Origin: CAWUEZ02 sp963921355
GTDB taxonomy: Bacteria > Pseudomonadota > Alphaproteobacteria > Thalassobaculales > Thalassobaculaceae
Reading direction: 5' to 3'
Assembly (NCBI GenBank): GCA_963921355.3
Contig: OZ001190.1
Location: 1,612,001 to 1,676,000, forward strand
Length of the DNA stretch: 64,000 nucleotides
The translations under genes were made by a program, and so were the position numbers. Each line of letters opens with the position of its first letter. The stretch's first letter is position 1. Below, in pieces: positions 17,416-28,150 of the stretch. A model generated the notes under the pieces. The model was not told the origin of the DNA and ran no database searches. It worked only from the letters and a program-made list of their open reading frames with translations.

Positions 17416-19185
17416 CTACAGGCCTTCGTTGAAGTCGTCCAACAAAGCCGCGATCCGACCTTCGTCGACCTGATCCATGATCGCCAGGGCGCGCTGGGTG
17501 GCCGGTCCGAACGACAGGCGTCGGATCCGCTGCTTGACCCGTGGAAGGGCGGTGGCCGACATCGACAGTTCCTTGACCCCGAGACCGATCAGCAGGGGGG
17601 CATAGCGCGGGTCGCCGGCGATCTCGCCGCAGATGCTGACCGGCAATCCCCCGCGGTTACCGGCTTCGACGGTAAACTGGATCAGCCGCAGAACCGCCGG
17701 ATGCAGCGGGTTGTAGAGATCCGCCACCTGCTCGTCCCCGCGGTCGATGGCCAGGGTGTACATGGTCAGATCGTTGGTCCCGAGGGCGAAGAAGTCGCTC
17801 TCCATGGCCAGCGAATCGGCGGCCAGCGCCGCACCCGGCACCTCGATCATGACGCCAAGCGGCGGGATGGGGTCGGCGATGGTGACCTTGCGGCGGCGCA
17901 TGCGGCGGACGACCTTGGTCAGGATCTTGCGCACCGCGCGGATCTGGCCGGCCGACGAAATCATCGGCAGCAGAATGCGGGCGGGGCCGTGGGCGCCGGC
18001 CCGCAGGATCGCGGACAGCTGGGTTTCCAGCAGTTTCGGTTCGCGCAGCGACAATCGGATGGCCCGCAGTCCCAGGGCCGGATTGGCGCTGTCGGCAATC
18101 CGGTCACCGAGCGCGGTGGCCAGTTTCTCACCGCCGACGTCGAGCGTGCGAATGGTCACCGGATTGCCGTCCATACCCTCCACGACCTGGCGCAGCATGG
18201 CGTACTGCTCGTCCTCGTCCGGCAGCGCGTCGCGGTTCATGAACATGAACTCGGTTCGGAACAGACCCACACCTTCAGCGCCGCGGTGCCGGGCGATATC
18301 CAGATCGCGCGGCAGCTCCAGATTGGCGAGCAGCGCGATGCGGACTCCGTCCTGGGTGGTCGCCGGGACCGAGCGCAGGCGGTTGAGCTCGCGCTCCAGG
18401 CGCTGGCGGGCGGCAGCGCGCCGGCGGTACTCGGCCAATGTCGCCTCGTCCGGCGACAGGATGATCTGGCCGTTGTCTCCGTCGACGATGAGGGTTTCAC
18501 CCGGCCGAATGATGCTCGTCGCGGCGGTCGCACCCAGCACTGCCGGCAGATCCATCGACCGGGCCATGATCGCGGTGTGACTGTCGGTCCCACCGAGCGC
18601 GGTCACGAACCCGCCGATCTGGACCGGGTCCATCAGGGCGGTGTCGGCCGGGCTCAGTTCCTCAGCCACGATGATCGTGTTCTTCGGCAGCCGGGAGTAG
18701 GCCTGATAGGGGGTTTCCGTCAGTTGGCGAAGGATCCGGTCGCCGACCTCACGGATGTCTTGGGCCCGGGCCGCCAGATAGGTGTCCTCGACGGCCGCCA
18801 GCCCGCGTACCAGATCGCCGACCACGGCCTGGACCGCGGCTTCCGCGTTGATGCGCTTGTCACGGATGATGGCGGTGACGCCGCTGGCCAGCCGCGACGA
18901 CGACAGCATCGCGGCATGCGCCTCCAGCAAGGGGCCGAGTTCGTCGAACACGGTTGCGGGCAGCGCCTCGGCCTTGCTCCGCAGTTTGCGGACCTGCTGG
19001 GTCGCCCGCTGCAGGGCCGACCCGAAGCGGTCGATCTCCTTTGAAACCGTGGCGGCGGGGATCTGATACTCGGGAACCTGGACGGCGCCGCGCTCGAGGA
19101 CATGCGCCGGCCCGATGGCGATACCGGCTGAAACCCCGATCCCCTCTACCAGTCCGCGTTTCTTGCCCGTGCGCTTAGTCTTCAT
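17416..19185 (-). CDS. ptsI: Phosphoenolpyruvate-protein phosphotransferase (enzyme I)
   Basis: First enzyme of the PTS phosphorelay, 589 residues. It takes phosphate from PEP onto His203 in GGTDSHTAIMARSMDLPAVLG and passes it to HPr. The C-terminal PEP site is seen in GVGLFRTEFMFMNRD, GVMIEVPGAALAAD, FALGTNDLTMYTLAIDR and the catalytic cysteine segment VSICGEIAGD. There is no N-terminal GAF domain, unlike PtsP. The start is ATG 19185, overlapping the end of the HPr gene by 11 bases; an ATG 17 codons upstream is possible but less likely. No sugar permease is nearby, so the relay is probably regulatory. Confidence 0.94.
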   Translation of the reverse strand: MKTKRTGKKRGLVEGIGVSAGIAIGPAHVLERGAVQVPEYQIPAATVSKEIDRFGSALQRATQQVRKLRSKAEALPATVFDELGPLLEAHAAMLSSSRLASGVTAIIRDKRINAEAAVQAVVGDLVRGLAAVEDTYLAARAQDIREVGDRILRQLTETPYQAYSRLPKNTIIVAEELSPADTALMDPVQIGGFVTALGGTDSHTAIMARSMDLPAVLGATAATSIIRPGETLIVDGDNGQIILSPDEATLAEYRRRAAARQRLERELNRLRSVPATTQDGVRIALLANLELPRDLDIARHRGAEGVGLFRTEFMFMNRDALPDEDEQYAMLRQVVEGMDGNPVTIRTLDVGGEKLATALGDRIADSANPALGLRAIRLSLREPKLLETQLSAILRAGAHGPARILLPMISSAGQIRAVRKILTKVVRRMRRRKVTIADPIPPLGVMIEVPGAALAADSLAMESDFFALGTNDLTMYTLAIDRGDEQVADLYNPLHPAVLRLIQFTVEAGNRGGLPVSICGEIAGDPRYAPLLIGLGVKELSMSATALPRVKQRIRRLSFGPATQRALAIMDQVDEGRIAALLDDFNEGL

Positions 19186-19438
19186 CGAATTTGCCGTCGA
19201 CCAGCGCGGCGATGGCGTCGAGCGCCTCCTGCGCATCGTCGCCGACAGCCGTGACGTCGATTGTACATCCCGGCGCCGCCGCCAGCATCATCAGGCCCAT
19301 TATCGAGCGTCCCGAGACGGCCTGACCGTCCTTCTCGACCTCGATATCCGCCGCGAACGCGCCCGCGCATTTGACAAATTTGGCCGCTGCCCGAGCGTGC
19401 AGGCCGCGTTTGTTGGTGATCAGGAGGGTCCGTTTCAC
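19175..19438 (-). CDS. ptsH: HPr family phosphocarrier protein
   Basis: Phosphocarrier of 87 residues. His14 in NKRGLHARAAAKFVK accepts phosphate from enzyme I, and Ser45 in VSGRSIMGLMMLAAA is the site used by HPr kinase, whose gene is in the same cluster. The start is GTG 19438, 19 bases after the EIIA gene stop; longer in-frame starts overlap EIIA. It overlaps the enzyme I start. Confidence 0.95.
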   Translation of the reverse strand: MKRTLLITNKRGLHARAAAKFVKCAGAFAADIEVEKDGQAVSGRSIMGLMMLAAAPGCTIDVTAVGDDAQEALDAIAALVDGKFDED

Positions 19439-19457
19439 AGCGGTTGAGTTCCCGGGA

Positions 19458-19865
19458 TCAGGCGCTGGTGGTGCCCAGGACTTCCGAGGCGATGGAGATG
19501 TACTTGCGGCCAGCGTCACGCGCTGCCGTTGTCGCCTGGGCGAGTGGGCTGTCGACGCGGGCGCTGGCAAGCTTGATCAGCATCGGAAGGTTGACCCCCG
19601 CGATCACTTCGACACCCGGTCGGTCAATAATCGAGATCGCCAGATTGGACGGAGTGCCGCCAAACATGTCGGTCAGCACCACGACCCCGTCGCCCTGATC
19701 CATCTCCTCGACGCGGGCCAGAATCTCCGCGCGTCGCTGCTCCATATCGTCATCAGGTCCTATGCAGACGGTCCCCATGCCGGTCTGCGGTCCGACCACG
19801 TGCTCCAGGACAGCTTTCAATTCGTCGGCCAGCCGTCCATGGGTCACGAGAACAAGTCCGATCAC
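19458..19865 (-). CDS. PTS EIIA component, mannose family
   Basis: EIIA of the fructose/mannose type, 135 residues, with the phospho-acceptor His9 in GLVLVTHGRLADEL and the characteristic VLTDMFGGTPSNLAI and VEVIAGVNLPML. It receives phosphate from HPr; no EIIB or EIIC gene is near, as in many alphaproteobacteria, where this protein serves regulation. The start chosen is GTG 19865 with GGGAGA upstream; an ATG at 19907 overlaps rapZ by 20 bases and adds 14 non-family residues. Confidence 0.92.
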   Translation of the reverse strand: MIGLVLVTHGRLADELKAVLEHVVGPQTGMGTVCIGPDDDMEQRRAEILARVEEMDQGDGVVVLTDMFGGTPSNLAISIIDRPGVEVIAGVNLPMLIKLASARVDSPLAQATTAARDAGRKYISIASEVLGTTSA

Positions 19866-19887
19866 GGTGTCTCCCGCGTTGACTGCG

Positions 19888-20775
19888 TTACGCTGCGCCG
19901 TTCCCATGTTCGGGCAGGTCGCGATGGCGGAGGGTGACAGGAGTCCCGGTGCTCTTCAACCACGCAACCAACCGCTCGCTGACATGAACCGAGCGGTGCT
20001 TGCCGCCGGTACAGCCGACCGCGACGGTCAGGTAGCTCTTTCCCTCGCGCTCGTAGCGCGGCAGCAACGGGCCGAGCAGACCGGTCAAGCTGTTGAAAAA
20101 CGGCTCAAAAGCCGGGTCGGCTGCGACAAAGGCACCGACGTCCGCGTCACGGCCGTCGCGCGGGCGCAGGGCCTCGACATAATGCGGATTGGCGAGAAAG
20201 CGGACATCAAAAACCAGGTCGGCCTCGCGTGGTAGCCCGTTGCGGAAGGCAAAGGACACCACGGTGACCGTCATGGCGCGGTCGCCCTGAATCCCCAGGG
20301 AGGCGATCAGGTTCTCCCGGAACTCCGCAAGGTTGGACGACGACGTGTCGATGACGATGTCGGCGGCCTCGCGCACCGGCGTGAGCATGGTGCGTTCAAT
20401 GGCGATGCCGTCGGCCACCGGCCGGTCGGTTGCCAGCGGGTGGCGACGACGGGTTTCCGTGAAGCGTCGGATCAGCACTTCATCGTCGCAGTCCAGGAAT
20501 ACGGTCCGGAGATCGACGTCGTCACGGGCGCGCAGGGCGGCGATCTCGGCGGCCAGCCCCTCGGCGGTAAACCCCCGCGTGCGCGGATCCACGCCGATCG
20601 CCAGGTTCGGCGTCTCGCCGCGCGGGCCGAGCACCGCCGACAGCAGGCTGAGCGGCAGGTTGTCGACGGCCTCGAACCCTTGATCCTCAAGGGCTTTCAA
20701 GGCGGAGGTGCGGCCCGCACCGCTCAAGCCGGTGACCAGCACGACCCGTGCCGACAGGCTGGTGCCGGCTGTCAT
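19888..20775 (-). CDS. rapZ: RNase adapter / nucleotide-binding protein RapZ
   Basis: P-loop protein of 295 residues of the YvcJ/RapZ family. The N-terminal loop reads GLSGAGRTSALKALED (Arg where most have Lys), followed by VDNLP, and the C-terminal half has FAFRNGLPREADLVFDVRFLANPHYVEALRPRDG and the GCTGGKHRSVHVSERL motif. In enterobacteria RapZ binds RNA and controls GlmS; in alphaproteobacteria it is placed, as here, between hprK and the EIIA gene. The Lys to Arg change at the P-loop is worth noting. Start ATG 20775. Confidence 0.94.
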   Translation of the reverse strand: MTAGTSLSARVVLVTGLSGAGRTSALKALEDQGFEAVDNLPLSLLSAVLGPRGETPNLAIGVDPRTRGFTAEGLAAEIAALRARDDVDLRTVFLDCDDEVLIRRFTETRRRHPLATDRPVADGIAIERTMLTPVREAADIVIDTSSSNLAEFRENLIASLGIQGDRAMTVTVVSFAFRNGLPREADLVFDVRFLANPHYVEALRPRDGRDADVGAFVAADPAFEPFFNSLTGLLGPLLPRYEREGKSYLTVAVGCTGGKHRSVHVSERLVAWLKSTGTPVTLRHRDLPEHGNGAA

Positions 20776-20827
20776 CGGCCGCTCCTCGCGGTTCGGTGCC
20801 AATGATCGGCGGCGATTGCCCGATCGC

Positions 20828-21247
20828 TCATGCGCCCACCACCTGCCGCACGGCAAGGCGCACCTTGGCCGGGGCCGACGCCTCGGTGGCGTCGAGCAGA
20901 AGCAGCGGAATGGACACCCCGAGATGGGTCCAGCTTCCTGGATCGGGCAGGCGCGGGACCTGCTCGCGCGGGACCAGATCGATCGCGAGCAGGAGCGGCG
21001 CGCGTTGCAGCGGTGGGGTCGACACGATGCCCACGCCGCGCACCTCCAGCCGTCCGGCGAGCGACTCCGGCGCGCGGGCGACCAGCCGGTCTCCCTCGCG
21101 AACCACCTCGACCCGATCATCGGCCACCAGCCCGGCCCCACCGTCTATCAGCCGTAGGGCGAGGTCGGACTTGCCGCTGCCCGAAGGTCCGCGCAGCAAC
21201 ACGCCTCGACCGTCGATGGCGACCACGGTTCCCCAAATCGTCTCCAT
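20828..21247 (-). CDS. hprK: HPr kinase/phosphorylase, short alphaproteobacterial form
   Basis: Only 139 residues: the catalytic P-loop domain without the N-terminal domain of the Firmicute enzyme. Walker A GPSGSGKSDLALRLID (20-35), VADDRVEV and the region RLEVRGVGIVSTPPL are visible. It phosphorylates the regulatory serine of HPr, whose gene is in the same cluster. The start is ATG 21247; an ATG seven codons further upstream (21268) is possible. It is the first gene of the leftward cluster hprK-rapZ-EIIA-ptsH-ptsI and divergent from acnA. Confidence 0.92.
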   Translation of the reverse strand: METIWGTVVAIDGRGVLLRGPSGSGKSDLALRLIDGGAGLVADDRVEVVREGDRLVARAPESLAGRLEVRGVGIVSTPPLQRAPLLLAIDLVPREQVPRLPDPGSWTHLGVSIPLLLLDATEASAPAKVRLAVRQVVGA

Positions 21248-21347
21248 GGACCCAGCATGACGGCGCATCGGCGAAGCGAGCAAGGGGCGTTCGCGCGGGT
21301 CCGGAAAGCGAGGGGATGCAGGCTCTGGAAAACCACCCGCCTGCCCC

Positions 21348-21376
21348 TTTCGAATCACGATGTGCGTCACTATAAA
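21348..21376 (+). promoter_or_regulatory. Promoter candidate for acnA
   Basis: TTTCGA (21348-21353), 17 bases, TATAAA (21371-21376), followed by an A-rich stretch unusual for this GC-rich sequence. The -10 is good, the -35 weak. It lies about 90 bases before the acnA start, in the region divergent to hprK. Confidence 0.4.
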
Positions 21377-21464
21377 AAAGCATCAAAACAAGCACACGGA
21401 AGCGACCGGGCCGAGGCGCACCTCGGACGGCCGTGCAGCCCTATGACTTCAATGGAGACTTAGC

Positions 21465-24152
<2,688 letters not shown>

Positions 24153-24174
24153 TCTCAGACGGCTGACGGTTTGC

Positions 24175-24208
24175 GGGGGCGCCCTTTCGGGTGCCCCCGT
24201 TCACGTTT
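24175..24208 (+). terminator. Intrinsic terminator after acnA
   Basis: GGGGGCGCCC (24175-24184), loop TTTC, GGGTGCCCCC (24189-24198): ten base pairs with one G-U, followed by GTTCACGTTT. The T run is poor but the hairpin is strong and starts 22 bases after the acnA stop. Confidence 0.7.
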
Positions 24209-24262
24209 CGGTTCACGCGCTCGTCACCTGACAGCGGACGTCCCCGGCGGCAGACTTGTCCC

Positions 24263-25000
24263 ATGATCTCACGCCGGACCTTCGCCCTTTCGGGCATCGC
24301 TGCCGCTGTCGGTCTGACAAAGCCGGTCGCCGCCGTCGGCATCAATCCGCGTCCCGTCGTCATCGAGTTGTTCACCAGCCAGGGCTGCAGCTCCTGCCCG
24401 CCGGCGGACGAGTATCTGGCCGATCTGGCGACCCACCGCGATGTGGTCGCGCTGGCCTATCACATCGACTATTGGGACTACATCGGCTGGAAGGATCCGT
24501 TCGCCGATCCAGCCTTCACCGCGCGCCAGCGCGTCTACGGCCGCAGTCTGCGCAAGCGCACCATCTATAAGCCGCAGATCGTGGTCGATGGCGAGGTCGA
24601 CGCGGTCGGCTCCCGACGCTGGGAGGTCGACGGGTTGATCGAGCAGCGCCTGCGGGCCAACCAGGCCGAGCGCCTGTCGGTGCCCGTTCACCTCGTCCGG
24701 GACGGCGGTGGCCTGACGGTGGATGTCCCCGATGCCGGCATTCCCGGCCCCGCCGACCTTATGCTGGTGGCCTATGACGGGCGCCATGTCACGGAGGTCC
24801 GGCGCGGGGAGAATGGCGGGCGGACCCTGGTCGACGTCAATGTGGTCCGGGTACTGCGCAAGATTGGCACCTTTGCTGGGGAAGGTGCGACGCTCACGGT
24901 ACCGGACGGCCCGTGGAGCGATCGCGACGGCGGTGCGGCGGTCCTGCTGCAGGCCCGCCATCACGGCCCGATCTGGGGCGCGGCTTCGGTGACTTTGTAG
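24263..25000 (+). CDS. DUF1223 family exported thioredoxin-like protein
   Basis: Protein of 245 residues with a twin-arginine-like leader (SRRTFALSGIAAAVGL) and then VVIELFTSQGCSSCPPADEYL, a thioredoxin-fold start with the CxxC pair Cys42/Cys45, and HIDYWDYIGWKDPFADPAFTARQRVYG, which are hallmarks of the DUF1223 family. No biochemical role is firmly known for this family; the fold suggests a redox function in the periplasm. The start is ATG 24263, 64 bases after the acnA terminator. An in-frame start further upstream would run through the terminator and is rejected. Confidence 0.88.
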   Translation: MISRRTFALSGIAAAVGLTKPVAAVGINPRPVVIELFTSQGCSSCPPADEYLADLATHRDVVALAYHIDYWDYIGWKDPFADPAFTARQRVYGRSLRKRTIYKPQIVVDGEVDAVGSRRWEVDGLIEQRLRANQAERLSVPVHLVRDGGGLTVDVPDAGIPGPADLMLVAYDGRHVTEVRRGENGGRTLVDVNVVRVLRKIGTFAGEGATLTVPDGPWSDRDGGAAVLLQARHHGPIWGAASVTL

Positions 25001-25020
25001 ATCCTGTTTGGACTGACCGG

Positions 25021-25103
25021 GGTCCCGGTCTCGGCCTCGCGGCCGAACCGGGATGACGGGAGGCTAGGCGTCATCCCGGCAGAGCGGAGCGATGGCCGGG
25101 ACC
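25021..25103. repeat. Palindromic intergenic repeat, family 2, copy 1
   Basis: Begins GGTCCCGG and ends CCGGGACC. Inside is a perfect 11-bp inverted repeat, CCGGGATGACG (25048-25058) and CGTCATCCCGG (25069-25079), with 10 bases between. Related copies lie at 29894 and 42076. It directly abuts the stop codon of the regulator gene at 25104 and could end transcription from both sides. Confidence 0.85.
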
Positions 25104-26099
25104 TCAGGGGCGTGCCGCATGGCGGTGTCGGTAGGCGCGGGGGGGCTGCCCGACCAGCCGGGTGAAAACCTGGCGGAAGAACGCCGTATCCTCATAGCCG
25201 ACGCGATAGGCGACCTGCTCGACGGCGATGGGCTCGTTTTCCAGAATCTCCCGAGCGCGGGCCACCCGCAGGCGCTGAACGCACTGGATGACTGTTTCGC
25301 CGGTGGTCGCTTTGAACCGGCGCGCCAGGGTCCGCGGCGTCAGGCCGACGGACCGGGCCAACCCTTCAAGGGTGTGCGGCCGCTCCGGGGCGGCGGCAAT
25401 GGCCTGCTGGGCCTGGCGGACGGCGTCATCGTCGCTGTCATAGCCGATGAACCAGGAGGCGTATTGCGACTGGGCGGCCCGCGGTAATGAAAGGACGAGT
25501 GCGTTGGCGATCCTGCGGGCCTGATCTCGCCCGCAGAACGTCTCGACCAGATGAAGGGCCAGGTCGTTGGCCGCATTGACGCCGCCGCCGCAGATCACAC
25601 CCCCATCGTCGGTGATCATCTGATTCGAGCGAACCTGTGCCGCGGGAAACTGCTTCTGCAGGAGTGTCCCAAACGCCCAGTGGGTGGTCGCCATCCGACC
25701 GTCCAGCAACCCGGCCCGGCCCAGGACGAAGACACCGGAACAGATCGCGGCCACCGTTGCACCGGCCGCGTGGGCGGCTCGCAGAGGCCTCTGAAGCGCG
25801 GTTTCCCAGGGCATGGGCCCACCTGCGTCGATCCGCGAGGACAGCAGCAGAACGACGTCCGGCTGGGCGCGCAAAGCCGCCTGATGGCAGGTGTCAGCGG
25901 GCAGTGTGAGGCCACCGACGCAGCGGATGGGGCCGCCATCCGCGGAGGCGAGCGTGACCCGGAACCGGGGTCTCGGCTGGCGGCCTTCGAGAAGCCGATC
26001 GGCGGCGCCGGTGAACCGGAGGATTTCGACGGGGCCGACGATGGTTGAGGCGAGTCCGTCTTCGGCGGCAAGGATGGCGACGCGGGTCATCTTCGTCAT
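25104..26099 (-). CDS. GlxA/FtrA-type AraC family transcriptional regulator
   Basis: 331 residues. The N-terminal half is a DJ-1/PfpI-like (class I amidotransferase-like) domain with AAICSGVFVLGRAGLLDGRMATTHW and ITDDGGVICGGGVNAANDLALHL; the C-terminal 100 residues are an AraC double helix-turn-helix (LEGLARSVGLTPRTLARRFKATTG and VAYRVGYEDTAFFRQVFTRLVG). Proteins of this build control catabolic genes. It is divergent from a tautomerase gene, with a perfect inverted repeat between them that may be its operator. Start ATG 26099; a second ATG is three codons in. Confidence 0.93.
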   Translation of the reverse strand: MTKMTRVAILAAEDGLASTIVGPVEILRFTGAADRLLEGRQPRPRFRVTLASADGGPIRCVGGLTLPADTCHQAALRAQPDVVLLLSSRIDAGGPMPWETALQRPLRAAHAAGATVAAICSGVFVLGRAGLLDGRMATTHWAFGTLLQKQFPAAQVRSNQMITDDGGVICGGGVNAANDLALHLVETFCGRDQARRIANALVLSLPRAAQSQYASWFIGYDSDDDAVRQAQQAIAAAPERPHTLEGLARSVGLTPRTLARRFKATTGETVIQCVQRLRVARAREILENEPIAVEQVAYRVGYEDTAFFRQVFTRLVGQPPRAYRHRHAARP

Positions 26100-26111
26100 G
26101 GAGGGCCAATT

Positions 26112-26147
26112 TGGCAAGATCACTATTGAACATTGTCGATCTTGCCA
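26112..26147. promoter_or_regulatory. Inverted-repeat operator candidate between the AraC-type regulator and the tautomerase
   Basis: TGGCAAGATC (26112-26121) and GATCTTGCCA (26138-26147) form a perfect 10-bp inverted repeat, half-sites 26 bases centre to centre, between two divergent genes. The stretch between is AT-rich (ACTATTGAACATTGTC), unlike its surroundings. Size and place fit the binding site of a dimeric regulator, most simply the divergent GlxA/FtrA-type protein. Confidence 0.65.
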
Positions 26148-26217
26148 CCTGGAGGTACGATCGCGCAAACGGCAGTCTCCCCTCTGCGATGACGCAATGA
26201 TGGTGACGGGGGATCCG

Positions 26218-26664
26218 ATGCCACTGATCGACATTTACTATCCCGCGGGGTCGATCGACCCCGCGGATGCCCAGGTCCTGGCGGACCGGGTTGCCGCCCT
26301 GGTGCGGGCCGAGGAGGGCTTTGCGGACAGCCGTCTGGCAGCCGCGCTGTCCTGGGTCTATCTGCATGCCATGCCGGACTTCACCGTCACCCGATCCGGG
26401 GCGGCGCCGAGCCGACCACTCTGGCGGGTGGAGGTAACGGCGCCGGCGGACCTGCTGGCGCCCGGCCGGCGTCGAGCGGTCGCCAAGGGCATCGCCGAGG
26501 CGGTCCTTGCGGTGGAAGGGACTCCCGGAGCGGACGACGAAGGCCTGCGGATCTGGACCCTGTTTCGTGATGTTCCCGCCGGCTGCTGGTTCGCCGGGGA
26601 GCGTCCGGCCAATGCCCGCACGGTGCGGTCGGCTGTTGCGCGCGAGAGGGCCGTGGCGGTCTGA
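26218..26664 (+). CDS. Tautomerase superfamily protein
   Basis: 148 residues beginning MPLIDIYYPAGSIDP. After loss of Met the protein would start with proline, the catalytic base of tautomerases. The length is about twice that of 4-oxalocrotonate tautomerase and matches the fused forms such as cis-3-chloroacrylic acid dehalogenase. A second unit begins around LWRVEVTAPADLLAPGRRRAVAKGI. The substrate is not known. It is divergent from the GlxA/FtrA-type regulator, likely its controller. Confidence 0.8.
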   Translation: MPLIDIYYPAGSIDPADAQVLADRVAALVRAEEGFADSRLAAALSWVYLHAMPDFTVTRSGAAPSRPLWRVEVTAPADLLAPGRRRAVAKGIAEAVLAVEGTPGADDEGLRIWTLFRDVPAGCWFAGERPANARTVRSAVARERAVAV

Positions 26665-26674
26665 AGCGGTCGGC

Positions 26675-26775
26675 GCCCTTCGACACGCCCCCGGATCAAG
26701 TCCGGGGGCTGCTCAGGACGAGGTCTCCCTTACCTCCTCACCCTGAGCAGGGCCTTCAGGCCCGTGTCGAAGGGC
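26675..26775. repeat. Nested inverted repeat element (family 3)
   Basis: Outer arms GCCCTTCGACACG (26675-26687) and CGTGTCGAAGGGC (26763-26775) are a perfect 13-bp inverted repeat. Inside are CCCCCGGA/TCCGGGGG with a five-base loop, and CTGCTCAGG pairing with CCTGAGCAG. It fills the space between the convergent tautomerase and otnK genes and could act as a two-way terminator. Elements with CTTCGACACGCC...CTGCTCAGG are common in alphaproteobacterial intergenic DNA, in my recollection. Confidence 0.8.
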
Positions 26776-26785
26776 GGCCGGGACC

Positions 26786-28060
26786 TTACGGCATCAGGCG
26801 CAGGGCCTTCTCGAAGAAGTCGACGGCGCCGAAATTGCCGGACTTCAGCGCCAGCGCCAGCGGACGCTCCGGATCCAGAGTGACGGTGCCGGGCACGCCC
26901 GGATCGATCTGGCGGCCGATATGCAGCCCGGTGATGCCGAGGGCGGAGACCACGGCGCCGGAGGTTTCGCCGCCGGCGACGATCAGACGCCGGACCTGGT
27001 CCTCGTCGACCAGGGCCCGGGCGATGGTCGCCATGGCCCGTTCCACCATGTCGCCGGCCTCGGCGCGGCCCAGGCGTTTCTGAACGGCGCTGACGGATTC
27101 CGGCGGGGCGGACGCGTAGATCAGAACCGGTTCCGTACCGATCCGGGTCCGGGCGAAGGCCAGCGCTTGCGCCACGACGTCCTGTCCGTCGGCCATGGCC
27201 AGCGGATCGATGGCGAAGGCCGGGCGGTCGCGGCGCCATTCCGCGATCTGGCCGAGCGTGGCGGCCGAGCAGGATCCGGCCAGCACGGCGGCCCGCCCGG
27301 CGATCGGCGGGACCGCATCCGCGCCTGGAACTTCGACCAGCATGCCGCGTCGCCGATAGGCCGGCGGCAGCCCGATGGCGATCCCCGAACCGCCGGTCAC
27401 CAACGCGAGGTCGGCAATGACGTCGCCAATCACGTGCAGCTGATCGTCGTCGATCGCGTCGACGATCGCGTAGCCGTGGCCTTCGGCGCGCAAGGCGGAC
27501 ATCCGCTCGAAGATGGCGGCGGGTCCGCCAGCGATATCGCGGTGCTGGATGAGCCCGACCGGACGCCGTGTCTGGCGCGCCAGCACCGAGACCAGGTTGC
27601 TGTCAGCCATCGGGGTCAGGGGATGGTGGCGCATGTGGGTGTCGGACAGCAGCTGGTCGCCGACGAAAAGATGGCCCTTGAAGATGGTGCGTCCGGTCTC
27701 CGGAAAGGCTGGACAGGCGATCGTGAAATCGCTCTCCAGCCGGTCGAGCAGGGCATCGGCGACCGGGCCGATATTGCCCTCATCGGTGGAGTCGAAGGTC
27801 GAGCAGTATTTGAAGTTGAAGCGGGTGCAGCCGGCCGCGCGCAGCCAGTCCAGGCCGGCAACCGACATCTCTACGGCTTCCGCGGCCGGGTTGGTCCGTG
27901 ACTTCAGCGCGATCACGATGGCGTCGACGTCCGGGACGGTCGCCGTCTGCTCCGGCACCCCGATCAGCTGCACGGTGCGCATGCCCGCCCGCACCAGGTT
28001 GTTGGCGAGATCGGTGGCGCCGGTGAAATCGTCGGCGATGCAACCGAGCAAGGGTGCCAT
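26786..28060 (-). CDS. otnK: 3-oxo-tetronate kinase
   Basis: Four-carbon acid sugar kinase (DUF1537 family), 424 residues, starting MAPLLGCIADDFTGATDLANNLVRAG, the standard N-terminus with the IADDFTGA motif; VAGGETSGAVVSALGI and the C-terminal LALKSGNFGAVDFFEKAL are also typical. It phosphorylates 3-oxo-tetronate at C4 in D- or L-erythronate and threonate catabolism. It is divergent from otnI-denD, 90 bases away, which matches that pathway. Confidence 0.93.
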   Translation of the reverse strand: MAPLLGCIADDFTGATDLANNLVRAGMRTVQLIGVPEQTATVPDVDAIVIALKSRTNPAAEAVEMSVAGLDWLRAAGCTRFNFKYCSTFDSTDEGNIGPVADALLDRLESDFTIACPAFPETGRTIFKGHLFVGDQLLSDTHMRHHPLTPMADSNLVSVLARQTRRPVGLIQHRDIAGGPAAIFERMSALRAEGHGYAIVDAIDDDQLHVIGDVIADLALVTGGSGIAIGLPPAYRRRGMLVEVPGADAVPPIAGRAAVLAGSCSAATLGQIAEWRRDRPAFAIDPLAMADGQDVVAQALAFARTRIGTEPVLIYASAPPESVSAVQKRLGRAEAGDMVERAMATIARALVDEDQVRRLIVAGGETSGAVVSALGITGLHIGRQIDPGVPGTVTLDPERPLALALKSGNFGAVDFFEKALRLMP

Positions 28061-28150
28061 GCGGGTCTCCGTTGGTACGCGATCGGTTGGCGCCGCCAGG
28101 CGCCCCGCGTATCGTGACGGCAGATCATACGGTTACGGGGGCAGGGCGCC

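Noticed and set aside
28061..28150. Operator between otnK and otnI
   Set aside because: GGCGCC repeats are present, but such short GC palindromes are expected by chance at this base composition, and no regulator lies next to them.
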